A stretch of 64,000 nt of DNA from Ophiodon elongatus. Taxonomy: Eukaryota > Chordata > Actinopteri > Perciformes > Hexagrammidae. Positions 49,301 to 58,865 of the stretch are shown here, piece after piece (within the stretch, counting starts at the first letter, position 1; every line of letters begins with the position of its first letter). The stretch lies in NCBI GenBank assembly GCA_016806645.1, contig JACSYO010002159.1, positions 9,446,501-9,510,500 of the forward strand, read 5' to 3'. Both the position numbers and the translations under genes were made by a program. The notes beneath the pieces are model-generated. The model did no database searches. It saw nothing but the letters and a program-made list of their open reading frames with translations, and was not told where the DNA came from.

Positions 49301-50835
49301 TGGATGTACAAAATTGTTATTACACAACTGTGTTGAGGTAGCCCCTGTAGCTCAATACTAAACTTCATGTTAGCTGCACATCTGTGAATATTTCACTTAA
49401 AATCAAGAATTGCTATAAATCTTTACTTGAGATTATATATTATGTGCTACAAGGAACCTCAGATGACTTTGTGGTGGAATAGTCTTCCCATAGCTGGTAT
49501 TTTGGCTGAGTGCCCAGCACTAATCTTTCCTGCGAAAAACTATTGAGCTCCCCAAGCATACAATGTTTTGTTGTAATTGTGTAACTTGCCATGGTTTGTC
49601 AGCTGTGAATGTTTTGCTATGTTTTGTCGGTCATGTGGTGGGACAAAGGGAATAGTATCTGGTTAGGAGTCATTTTACGGCTCCTACAATTTCTTAATGA
49701 TGACTTAAGACAGTTCCTGGAAAGTATTGTTACTACAGAAAAGAAAGAAGCTGGTCAGACAGCACACATAGTAAATACCCACTCTAAGGAGTAAAAAATA
49801 GATTCATTTTATATAAGAAGTTAAGGATTTCCACAGGAATTTCCCTGAAACAACTGCTTTAAGACTCTCTCTGATATGCTACAAACGATTGGAATTAATG
49901 ATTGAAAGTCAACCTAGAATGCTGCACCCATTTTACCAATAGTTTTTAAGAAATAATTCTTATGGAACAGTTCCTTCTTATTAGGAAACTTTCATGGTTC
50001 ATGGTGGACATTAATTCCCTGTCCATTAATAGCATCCATTAGATTATTGCTAGAGTATTGGCCAACTGTTCTTTCTACAATTTTTAAATGTTTGGCATCA
50101 AAGCATAATTAACATAACCTTTAGTTCTCTCTCTCCACTGCCCCATCCCTTCACTATTCTTCATCATCACTATCCTCCCTCTGACTGCTGCCAGAGTCTG
50201 CTTTGCCCTTGGCTGTGTCAGACACAGTCAGTTGTCTGTCTTAGCCTTTTAGGGGACACAAATGACCACCTCGCTGTAGAAAAAAAGTAATTTAGTGGTT
50301 TTTATGCTTCTGCCCTGTCTAACCTTCTGCCATTTTTGTTTTAATCAATGACTCCTCCTGAGTCTTTCTTATTGTCGAAGGATATTTCATGCAATATATG
50401 AATTGCAATGACAACGCTAACCATGCCATATCACTGTAGTTCCTCATGGCTCTGCCCACTTCCCATTTAAATGGTCTTTTTTTTTTTTCACAGAACACTG
50501 CTGTATCACTCACACAGTATTTTGAAATCATTATTCTCACTGTGATTTGGGGAAATATGTGTCGTTTCCCTTGACATGTTCAATTGATACTGCACTAATG
50601 TCATTACTCAACCTTTTGGTAAATCTGTACATTATAAGCCTCATACCATTACTGTGTTGCACAAAATCCACAAAGCTTGACTTCAAATATTCTTCTGGTC
50701 AGACATGTTAATCAGCTTTACTCTCTATAACCAGAGCAAAAAAAAAATAAAAAATGCCTCTGCCTGGCTAAACATATGAGTATCTACATTTCTATACAAA
50801 TATCCCGCTCGTGTTGGCGAGTCAGATGTGATAAT

Positions 50836-50843
50836 GATCCAAT
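50836..50843 (+). promoter_or_regulatory. p2ry1: CCAAT-type box in putative p2ry1 promoter
   Basis: GATCCAAT lies just upstream of the abrupt switch from AT-rich to CpG-rich sequence (about 50865 onward), as expected for a core promoter region. No convincing TATA box is seen. The transcription start is not defined. Confidence 0.3.
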
Positions 50844-50864
50844 GAGAGGAGGGAGGAACAGAAA

Positions 50865-51017
50865 AAAAGCGCGCTTGGAGACGGGAAGCCGCTCAGTGGC
50901 TTGCATAGTGCGCACCTCCCCTCTCCGTAGCGCGCAGAGCTTCCTCTCGCTTTACGGAGCCTGTTTGCAAACCCTGCTCTCCACGCCAGAGCCTGCAGCT
51001 GTCTCTGTTGCTGTCCC

Positions 51018-51049
<32 letters not shown>

Positions 51050-51296
51050 GGCTGTGGAGAATCGTCGCCCCGCGTGACGAACCGACGGCGGACTACACTC
51101 AACCTCGAAGTGTCAGCGCAAACCTGAAGGATATCGCAACTTTTAAAACAATTCCCAGCACAGTTGCGATGAGGGGGGGGCCGCGGGGGGGCTGAATGAA
51201 GACACCTGACAGCTCGTAACGCCCCAGCTGCGTGTTGACTGAAATCGTTGCCGCTGTGACGGCTATAGGAATGTGGACTACAAGTCTATCTCAGCG
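50865..51296 (+). other. p2ry1: CpG-rich 5' region and probable non-coding first exon of p2ry1
   Basis: The region is strikingly richer in G+C and CpG than its surroundings (AGCGCGCTTGG, TAGCGCGCAG, CGTCGCCCCGCGTGACG). It ends in TCTCAGCG followed by GTGAGT, a strong donor at 51297. It carries (CTG)10 at 51019-51048. ATGs at 51169 (8 codons) and 51196 (7 codons) open very short upstream ORFs. A third ATG at 51271 would, after splicing, run into the coding exon out of frame. A 139-codon open frame across 50776-51195 is composition-driven and not credited as protein. The start of the exon is unknown. Confidence 0.55.
51019..51048 (+). repeat. (CTG)10 triplet repeat in p2ry1 5' region
   Basis: Ten uninterrupted CTG units on the + strand, in the probable 5' UTR exon. 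It would be transcribed as CUG, the sequence bound by MBNL proteins when expanded. Ten units is within the normal range for such loci. Confidence 0.9.
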
Positions 51297-51325
51297 GTGA
51301 GTGTTGTAATATATTGTTTGAAATG

Positions 51326-51402
<77 letters not shown>

Positions 51403-51604
51403 ACGAGGGTTTTTGTCAGACTACGTGTAAGCATTCCGCAAAAATTAAGTTTGGAGCTTGAGCGTCGAAGTCTTTTGCCCGACGGGTTTTGAACGCAAAC
51501 GTCATATACAATTTTGAAACCAAATATTTATAGCACATAGCAACAGGTCACTTTTATATTTAACCTATATTGTTGTGTTTTTTTTTTTTTTTCCCCCCCG
51601 ACAG
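51297..51604 (+). other. p2ry1: Probable 5' UTR intron of p2ry1
   Basis: The donor GTGAGT (51297-51302) and an acceptor with a long T-run, C-run and GACAG (51577-51604) delimit 308 bases. The interior carries a (CT)n/(TG)n low-complexity tract at 51327-51402. The acceptor lies 35 bases before the start codon. The coding region itself is intronless, as is usual for P2Y receptors. Splice sites are seen in the sequence; use of the intron is inferred. Confidence 0.6.
51327..51402. repeat. (CT)n/(TG)n tract in p2ry1 5' UTR intron
   Basis: About 30 CT units with a single TTT interruption, followed by TG units. It lies inside the proposed 308-bp intron. Confidence 0.95.
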
Positions 51605-51639
51605 TAATTTAATAGCAAATACAAGCTTAGACATAAAAT

Positions 51640-52761
51640 ATGACCCCGTCTGTCCATCCCTCTCACGCAGCACAAGGACCTGCCTCTGCCCCTGACGCCA
51701 TGACCACGGACCTGAACTTGACCTCCCTGCTGAATGTAAGTGATCTTCACAATCACACAAGTGAAGAATGTTCCATCAGGAAAGGTGTCCAGTTCTACTA
51801 CCTGCCCACTGTCTACATCATGGTCTTCATCACGGGGCTGGTGGGCAACAGCCTGGCCATTTGGATGTTCGTGTGCCACATGAGACCCTGGAGCAGCATC
51901 TCCGTCTACATGTTTAACCTGGCGCTGGCTGACTTCTGCTACGTGCTCTCTCTGCCCTTCCTCATCTTCTACTACTTCAACAAGACGGACTGGATATTCG
52001 GGGATGTTCTGTGCCGACTGCAGCGCTTCATATTCCACGTGAATCTCTACGGGAGCATTCTGTTTCTGACCTGCATCAGTGTTCACAGGTACACCGGGGT
52101 CGTGCACCCGCTCAAGTCTCTGGGCAGACTGAAGAAGAAAAATGCGGTTATTACCAGCGCGTTGGTGTGGGCGGTGGTTGTTATAAGTATTTCCCCCATC
52201 CTGTATTATTCCAGGACTGGCTTGAAGCATAACAGTACCACTTGCTATGACACCACCACTAAGGATGAGTTACCTGGCTATTTCATCTACAGCATGACTT
52301 TGACTGTTTTTGGGTTCTGCATTCCCTTCATTATCATATTTTGTTGCTATGGCATGATTGTCAAAGCGTTGATCTGCAATGATATGAACAACGCGCCCCT
52401 GCGGCAGAAATCCATCCACCTGGTTATCATAGTGCTGGCCGTCTTCGCCGTCTCCTACCTGCCTTTCCACGTGATGAAGAACCTCAACATGAGGGCCAGG
52501 CTGTACTTTCAGGGCCCTGACTTGTGTGATTTTAATAACCGCGTCTACGTCACCTACCAGGTGACACGGGGGCTGGCCAGCCTCAATAGCTGTGTGGATC
52601 CTATTCTTTACTTCCTGGCTGGAGATACCTTCAGGAGGAAGCTGTCACGGGCCACTAAAAAGCCCTCCAGGAAGGGGGACAATGTCCTTCAGTCCAAGAG
52701 CGAGGAGACGGCTCTCAACAGCCTGGCAGAGTATGTGGAGAATGGGGACCGGAGGCTGTGA
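51640..52761 (+). CDS. p2ry1: P2Y purinoceptor 1 (ADP receptor, class A GPCR)
   Basis: This is a 373-residue seven-transmembrane receptor, the same length as human P2RY1. In other vertebrates it responds to extracellular ADP, couples to Gq and drives calcium release, for example in thrombocytes. The N-terminus has NLT (26), NVS (32) and NHT (38) glycosylation sites. GNS in TM1, NLALAD in TM2, ISVHRY at the end of TM3 (HRY in place of DRY), VSYLPFHVMK in TM6 and LNSCVDPILYF in TM7 (DPILY in place of NPxxY) are P2Y1 hallmarks. Cys44-Cys296 and Cys125-Cys202 fit the two extracellular disulfides. Ligand residues are present: Arg129, His133, Lys280, Gln307, Arg310, Ser314. An in-frame TAA lies just upstream, so Met1 is the first possible start; Met21 is an alternative. 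The C-terminus is GDRRL rather than the human GDTSL. The N-terminal 45 residues are divergent, the rest closely similar to human. Confidence 0.98.
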   Translation: MTPSVHPSHAAQGPASAPDAMTTDLNLTSLLNVSDLHNHTSEECSIRKGVQFYYLPTVYIMVFITGLVGNSLAIWMFVCHMRPWSSISVYMFNLALADFCYVLSLPFLIFYYFNKTDWIFGDVLCRLQRFIFHVNLYGSILFLTCISVHRYTGVVHPLKSLGRLKKKNAVITSALVWAVVVISISPILYYSRTGLKHNSTTCYDTTTKDELPGYFIYSMTLTVFGFCIPFIIIFCCYGMIVKALICNDMNNAPLRQKSIHLVIIVLAVFAVSYLPFHVMKNLNMRARLYFQGPDLCDFNNRVYVTYQVTRGLASLNSCVDPILYFLAGDTFRRKLSRATKKPSRKGDNVLQSKSEETALNSLAEYVENGDRRL

Positions 52762-54125
52762 CATGGCACCTCTGTGTGCCTACTAGTCACGGTTGCGGAT
52801 CTCCGCTGGCTTTAGAAACCATGATGGACTTTGTATTGATTCAATTAATGCACTGTGTGGACTGAAGACTGTGTGTAAAACTTAATGATTGATGGCTTAT
52901 AGCACTGTAGGATAAATACTTCATTTAACCCTGTGATAACCGTCGCAGCCTGTCGTTGTCGATAAGCTATTGTACTGTATTGCCGTGTACACGTATTGTA
53001 CTCTAAATGTTAGAGCCATCACTCTCCTTTCTCATCGAGTAGCCGGAGTTGCTTACACTTTGGACAAAATGAACAGTATGATCGAGCAAGCTGGGGGAAA
53101 TAGGTGTCCCTACAAGCTGTGATGTCCCGGTCATCAATTTCTTCTGGGAAAAAAAATGGGACTGAGAACGGATTGCACCTCCTCTATTTACCGAGCTGAG
53201 ACTTAATCAATAGCTATTAAGGAGGAAAGCTCGCGGTTAAGGAGGTGTACCTGCAATGGCTTTTAGAGGAAAAAGTAAATGCACTGAACCTGAGATTGCT
53301 GCATGGATGTGCCCTGCAGACATTGTAATGCACTATGACCGGGGACTCTCTGCTCAGAGGGCTACCTATCACTCCGCATTTCTTTCCCCATCGAGTACTG
53401 ACTGGGCGAGAAATGTGGTCGACTGGTTTTTCATTTTGACAGCTCTGAGGATAAGGTCTGCAATGGCTCTGTTACCACAACCTTTCTCTCCTTCTTACTA
53501 TGTCCCTTGCAGAAAAAAAAAGAAGAAGATAATACCTACAGTATTTCTGTGTATATGATACTATGATGAATGTTTGTTTTAGGGGTTGGACTGTACAGGA
53601 TGTTTTGGGCTGTACAGGATGTTGTGACGTTGCAGATGAATTTGTGTTGTTAACTGTTTTTGTCCCCAGTCGGTGTCACTCATCCAGACCTTTAGTGCAT
53701 GAGCCCACGATCAAATGTCATCAGTGAAACACTAACCGCAGCAGGTTCGAACTATTCTAGTGTTTATTGCAGCGTAGGGAATAAATAATGTCTCTTAAAC
53801 GAGCATAGCGGACACACACTCAATCACCTACTTTGTGACTCCCAACATATTGAAGACTTGTTTTGTATGAGATACCTCGAAGTAAATACTGCACTATGTC
53901 CGTGTTTTGACAGATAACCATTTCTCTTTTGCATCTGTTGTAATCACTGTGGAGAAATGATTGTGGAGTGTATATTTCACCCTGGACTAGGTGTTTGATG
54001 TCTGTACTAATACCTTTGTTAATCTGTAATGTGGCCAGCTATTGTCAAGAAAGGAAGTGACTCCACCGTACAGGACATTTGGGGCCACGTGTATCTTTGT
54101 CAATAAATTTTTATATTTAAAACAT
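52762..54125 (+). other. p2ry1: p2ry1 3' UTR
   Basis: The AT-rich tail after the TGA stop has no convincing ORF. Candidate poly(A) signals are AATAAA at 53780-53785 and at 54102-54107; the latter is in a better context (TTTGTCAATAAATTTTTATA). An imperfect tandem duplication of CTGTACAGGATGTT occurs at about 53590-53623. Extent inferred. Confidence 0.55.
54102..54107 (+). terminator. p2ry1: Candidate poly(A) signal of p2ry1
   Basis: Canonical AATAAA followed by a U-rich stretch, about 1.35 kb after the stop codon. Confidence 0.5.
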
Positions 54126-54636
54126 GCCAGACGATGTAATGAGACTCGCATAATTATTTCAAGACGGTGGGCCATTTTTAAGTCTGTGATTTGTAGCATT
54201 TATATCTCCTTCTTTGTGCGCGCTGCACCGCGTCCTTCGCTAAATGTGTGCACTGTTACGCTGAGTGAACAAACACTTTAGTGCAGACGTTCCTGCAGAG
54301 TTCTGTCCTCTCGCTGCTCCTCCTCTTTCTCCGCGCAACCGTTGAATTTATTTTCCCAACACCGCCAGGAGGAAGCGAGGGGACGAGGGAGGAATAAAGA
54401 GTGGCACCTTTTTCTCCTGGCTTATCCTAAGACAGCTTTTGTGCCCCATCACAATGGTGTGGAGTTATTGATGCAGACAGGGGTGTGAGGCTGTCGCCAG
54501 GACCCCAGGGCTGCGTTTCTGTCGTGGGCACAGGAAACCGACCAACCCTCTTCCTCCAAACAGGGCCCATGAATACAAACGGCTTTTGATTTCCTGGCTC
54601 TGAGGTGCAAACTGCATAGCTGAACTTGGCAAACCA

Positions 54637-54640
<4 letters not shown>

Positions 54641-54675
<35 letters not shown>

Positions 54676-54700
54676 TGTGTGTGCGCGCGCGCGTGTGTGT
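54641..54700. repeat. TG/CG alternating tract
   Basis: TG run, then GCGCGCGCGCG, then TG again: an uninterrupted purine-pyrimidine alternation apart from one GAG. Confidence 0.9.
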
Positions 54701-55981
54701 GAGTCTCTGTGTTCGGGAGCCCGAAGGCAACGGAGAACTTATTTGAGTAGGTGGCTGTTATTGCTGTTATATCTGTTTGTTGGCAATAGGTTGAGGTTTC
54801 GTGATCAAAAGGCACTGTGACATGCACAGGGGAATGTTAATATGCATGTGTATGTGTTTATTTTGTAGAACATATAGCCGCTGTGCTCTGTGTACACGTG
54901 ATCAGATTAAAGCAAGGTTAGATTCAGCCAGCACCAGATCCCGAGCCAATGCCAGTGCTTTTGAGTGTCAAATCTTGACTTGCAGAAAGTTGGGATGCTT
55001 GCCAGTAGCTCCTCCCTCCCTTCTCAGCCACCTTTCACCTCTTTTCTCTCACATCCTCCTTTCTTATTCTCAATCTAGAATTAAAAAACAAAAGCCCTTT
55101 CTTCACTGCATTCCACTACTTTCAGGGGGATACTGCTTGAATAAGTGCTGGGGAGAAACAGAAGGAAGCGTCGAGTGTGAAGAGTAATGGCAGTTGTGGA
55201 GAAGAAAGATTGCGCACGTATTTCCCGAGGACACTGTTGGTGGCAGGGGGGCCCACAGGGTAATCACAGTGAGGACGGCTGAAATACTCAGCTTTGTTTT
55301 CGAGAGATTTACAATGGGAGCTGGCACCTACGTACCTCACAGAGGCACCGGCTGCTTGAGCCAAAAACTAACCACACAAAACCCAAACATGATCAAAATT
55401 TCAGCGTTTGGTCTTTGGTGAGCAACCCATGATACAAACAATCATGGGGCAGCGTGAGTAGTGCGCTGGGATTAGGCTGCACAATTTAGTGACTCCATTG
55501 ACACCCTGCATGTGACAATGCTGCAAAGGTCACTCGATGAAATATAAACTCTGACACGTGTGAGTTCCCACCTTGTTGCTGCATCATAATAAATCATGCA
55601 ATAACCTGTGACCTTATCAGGCTTTAGTTTCAGATTTTACATTTAACATAGCACTTGTGCATAATTTAGTTTTGCAATGCACAGTAGGCCTATACACGGA
55701 GGAAAACAGTATTCGGTGTTGAGGCTGTGCAGAGCCCTGACAGCCATGCAAGAGGGAGGTACTGTGTTTGTACACAACATGATGCAGTTTTTCAGAAGAA
55801 GTCACACAACGAGGTACATGTTTTCCGACCGTAGCAATTAAGTAAACACTTCAGGAAAATATTTTGTTCAGTAATTCTTGGTTACAACACTGTGCTACTG
55901 ATGCGCTCTTATGTTAACATGTTTTTACTTGCTCCGATCAGGCATCAACTTGATGCGACCTGTGAGGGAGTGCATGCAATT

Positions 55982-56042
55982 ACACACACGCACACACACG
56001 CACACACACGCACACACACGCACACACACACACGCACGCACG

Positions 56043-56084
<42 letters not shown>
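55982..56084. repeat. CA microsatellite with 10-bp higher-order unit
   Basis: It begins with four copies of a 10-mer (ACACACACGC phase), then CACG tetramers, then a pure CA run. Confidence 0.95.
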
Positions 56085-56087
<3 letters not shown>

Positions 56088-56272
56088 GAACAGAGTTATA
56101 ACACAATTTAGTAGATTTGATGAAAGAAGCTTCCAGGCACTAAACACATTATCGCTGCTGAACCTCATTGTCAATGTGTGAAGATAGGATGACATGTAAG
56201 TGTTTTATAAACCATACAGATGAATATGTATCCATGACCGAGGATGTGTTTAAACTCAAATCGGTCGTTCTT

Positions 56273-56306
56273 GTTTGTGTGTGTGTGTGCGTGTGTGTGT
56301 GTGTGT
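56273..56306. repeat. TG microsatellite
   Basis: TG run with one CG interruption. Confidence 0.9.
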
Positions 56307-56335
56307 TAAATTCTTAATAATATATGAATGTGCGA

Positions 56336-57980
56336 CCATTGGTGGAAAGCAACTAAATACATTTACTCAAGTACCCTATTTGAAGACAAGCTCTTGTACT
56401 TCGAAAAAAAAGTATTTAGATTTTATGCTTTTATATATTTTCACTCAATTTAAGGGTTGAATAATATATGTAGTGACTTTAACATATATCCATTTTATAT
56501 CTTAAAGCCACTAGGGGGCGAACGGGAGAACTTGTTCGGACACGTGTTATGCCACAAACAAATCACTGTCTGGCTGTGTGTCTCTTTCGATCTGCTGATC
56601 TATTTATTCCGCTGCTCGTGACACCATGGCATAAAAATCATCAATGTTTCAAATATACTTTCAATAAATACATTTTACATGCTAGGTAACAGCACAACAC
56701 AGGATCCCACAAGACAGGATAAGACACGACCTCCACGACCACGTTGACACGACCAATTGACACAACCACGGTCAAAAACTGTTTGCTTCCGTCCACACAC
56801 CTGTTCTCATTACCAGGCACTTAGCTATATGCCCTTTCCTGTTAATGTGCCACCCTGTGTTCAATGTAGGAACTGCATGTCCAAATTCACCCTGTGTTTA
56901 CCGTCAAATGAAATAAAGCAACAAAAATACATTGTGGCTCCAACAATATACATTTTACTCCACTACATGTATTTGGAAGCTAAAGCTATTATTCAATTTT
57001 GCAGAATAAGCTTTTAAAACATATGAGCATATGAAATATGATGCATTGTTATCCAGTAAGATCCTGCAGGATCCCGGCCAACATACTCTCTTTAAGAGAC
57101 AGTCTTAAGCTCGGTACTGGTATCATATGAAGCTCGATGACCAAATTAAATCATTGGTACCATGTCATGCTAGCTTGTTGAGAACGGGGTTAAGTAACGC
57201 AGTAAAGTTAGGCTAAATTCTGGTGAAGGAAAGCCTGGAATAGCAATTTTCGAAGGGGTTCCTTGACCTCTCACCTCAAGATATGAAAATTATAATGGGT
57301 TCCACAGGTACCTTTGAGTCTCACCTGTACAGACATGCCCACTTTAAGATGAATCCATTTGGCTTAAACCATGCAGTTTTTTTGCATGCAGTATAAATGC
57401 AGTAGTATTTATATATAGTTCAGTATATTATGTTTGCCTATTCGAAAATTGTCTATTTGATTTAATTAATTAATCTTTATTTCTGATTTATTACTTGAAG
57501 CATGACACACACTGCTGAGCTGCATCTCAAATTAATCTTCAGGTTCCCAGCTGATGTATACCACTGCATAATGAGTATTTTTATTTATACTTTTAGTACA
57601 TTTTGGTGATAATACTGACAAGTAAAAAAAAATAATGTGGGTTTTGTAACAGTGTCATAATGAGCCCTGCTTGTTTTTTCTTTTTCTTCTTTTGTTTGAA
57701 TCTGATTGAGTCATGTCATTTATTCAGTCATGTTTGTTTCCTGTTTTATTTTGTTACTCACTTCTACTGTTTCAGATCATTTCACTTTCTGTCTTTGTGT
57801 GTTTTTCCACCAGTTTTTATTGTGTGACCTTTATTAAAGGTACAATCATTGTATCTGCCCATGTTGGGGTCTGCATCCTGCCTGTCCTGCTCTCCAAACC
57901 GTAGCAGAGTATTTTTACATTGTGATCTTGCTACTTCTACTTTTAGTAAGGAATCTAACTACTTCTTTTCCCACTGGGTG
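56336..57980 (+). mobile_element. Teleost repeat broken by later insertions
   Basis: Four segments in collinear order fit one known teleost repeat: 56336-56430 (GGTGGAAAGCAACTAAATAC, ATTTACTCAAGTACC), 56938-57050 (TTTTACTCCACTACATGTAT, ATATGATGCATTGTTAT), 57570-57630 (TTTTAGTACATTTTGGTGAT) and 57893-57980 (GAGTATTTTTACATTGTG, AACTACTTCTTTTCCCACTG). Unrelated sequence separates them, including a second recognisable element at 57080-57340. No transposase remnants were seen. Confidence 0.6.
57080..57340 (-). mobile_element. Inserted teleost repeat fragment within the 56.3-58.0 kb element
   Basis: ACTGGTATCATATGAAGCTC, ATTGGTACCATGTCATGCTA and AGGGGTTCCTTGACCTCTCA are the reverse complement of a familiar fish repeat (GAGGTCAAGGGACC). 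It lies between two halves of an older repeat, so it inserted later. Confidence 0.5.
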
Positions 57981-58259
57981 TAACGCATGTAAGTAAATAC
58001 GATTTATTTAAAGCACTTAGCTTTGAAATAAAACATTGAACATGAAATATTAAACAAGTAGAATTGTAACAAACACAAGAGCAACTACATGTAATTTACA
58101 AAACAAGAATAACACAAAAACAAAAAGAAGCGAGTCAATATAAGGAAGTTTTGAATTATTCATTTTTTTATTTTTCTCTTTCCAGTTGAATTGGGTAATC
58201 TTAATAATGGCCATCCTTTCTTTTGTGTGTGTACGTCTGTATCCATAATGATACTGCCA

Positions 58260-58261
<2 letters not shown>

Positions 58262-58322
<61 letters not shown>

Positions 58323-58333
58323 GTATATATATA
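58262..58333. repeat. (AT)27 microsatellite with ACACAC tail
   Basis: A 54-base AT run, then ACACACAG and a second short AT run. Confidence 0.95.
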
Positions 58334-58564
58334 GCCATACAGCATGAATGGTAACCTGAGGTGTGGCTGCTCTTGACAGAAAAAGCCATTTGAAATGAGA
58401 TGGATTGTCTTCAGGGCAATATGTTCACTGTCACCTCAGGTGCTGACTGCATTAAATGATGACTTCATGTTCATGTCGTCAGACATACTCCACATGTTTG
58501 GGCGTTGAAGCTAAAAATAGACTGTGATCCTGTAAGACTTGTATGGACAAGTGAAAACACAATG

Positions 58565-58566
<2 letters not shown>

Positions 58567-58618
<52 letters not shown>

Positions 58619-58635
58619 ACACGCACACACACACA
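58567..58635. repeat. (AC)n microsatellite
   Basis: AC run with ATAC and ACGC interruptions near its right end. Confidence 0.95.
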
Positions 58636-58827
58636 CTCCTTGCTCTTTCACTTTACAGATGATGTAAACATAACAATGAGTAAGAACCATCATCATTATA
58701 AACTTTTATGGGTTGCTGTAAAGTCATGTTTATGTCTTTGGCTGCTTCCAGAAACAATATTAGACTGGTGTTGTGTATATAAGATGTGCAAGGATTAGAT
58801 GGGACTGGAAGCCCGAGGAGGAGAGGG

Positions 58828-58833
58828 TGTGTG

Positions 58834-58864
<31 letters not shown>
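58828..58864. repeat. TG microsatellite
   Basis: TG run with one TTT interruption. Confidence 0.9.

Positions 58865-58865
<1 letters not shown>

Larger units (their letters stand above)
28636..50775. other. Intergenic region between mbnl1 and p2ry1, no supportable gene
   Basis: These 22 kb contain no reading frame I can tie to a protein family. The first 1.3 kb may be additional mbnl1 3' UTR. I see scattered teleost repeat fragments (29981, 35300, 36990, 37245, 41826, 43311, possibly 45830), microsatellites at 33.1, 42.8, 46.3 and 47.0 kb, C-runs at 31076-31094 and 32141-32148, and isolated AATAAA signals (for example 47234 and 48983) without recognisable genes in front. In human the interval is also free of protein-coding genes, so regulatory elements for either neighbour are plausible, but none can be named by eye. 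Confidence 0.7.

Noticed and set aside
49335..49365. GTAGCCCCTGTAGCTCAATA considered as a tRNA-like A box
   Set aside because: No matching B box at the right distance and no cloverleaf could be drawn.
50776..51195. 139-codon + frame upstream of p2ry1 with an oligo-Leu run
   Set aside because: The Leu run is the CTG repeat, the remainder is CpG-island composition, and it lies in the presumed promoter/5' UTR. Treated as non-coding.
51565..52230. 221-codon frame on the - strand
   Set aside because: It is antisense to the p2ry1 coding exon; codon structure of the sense gene keeps the opposite frame open.
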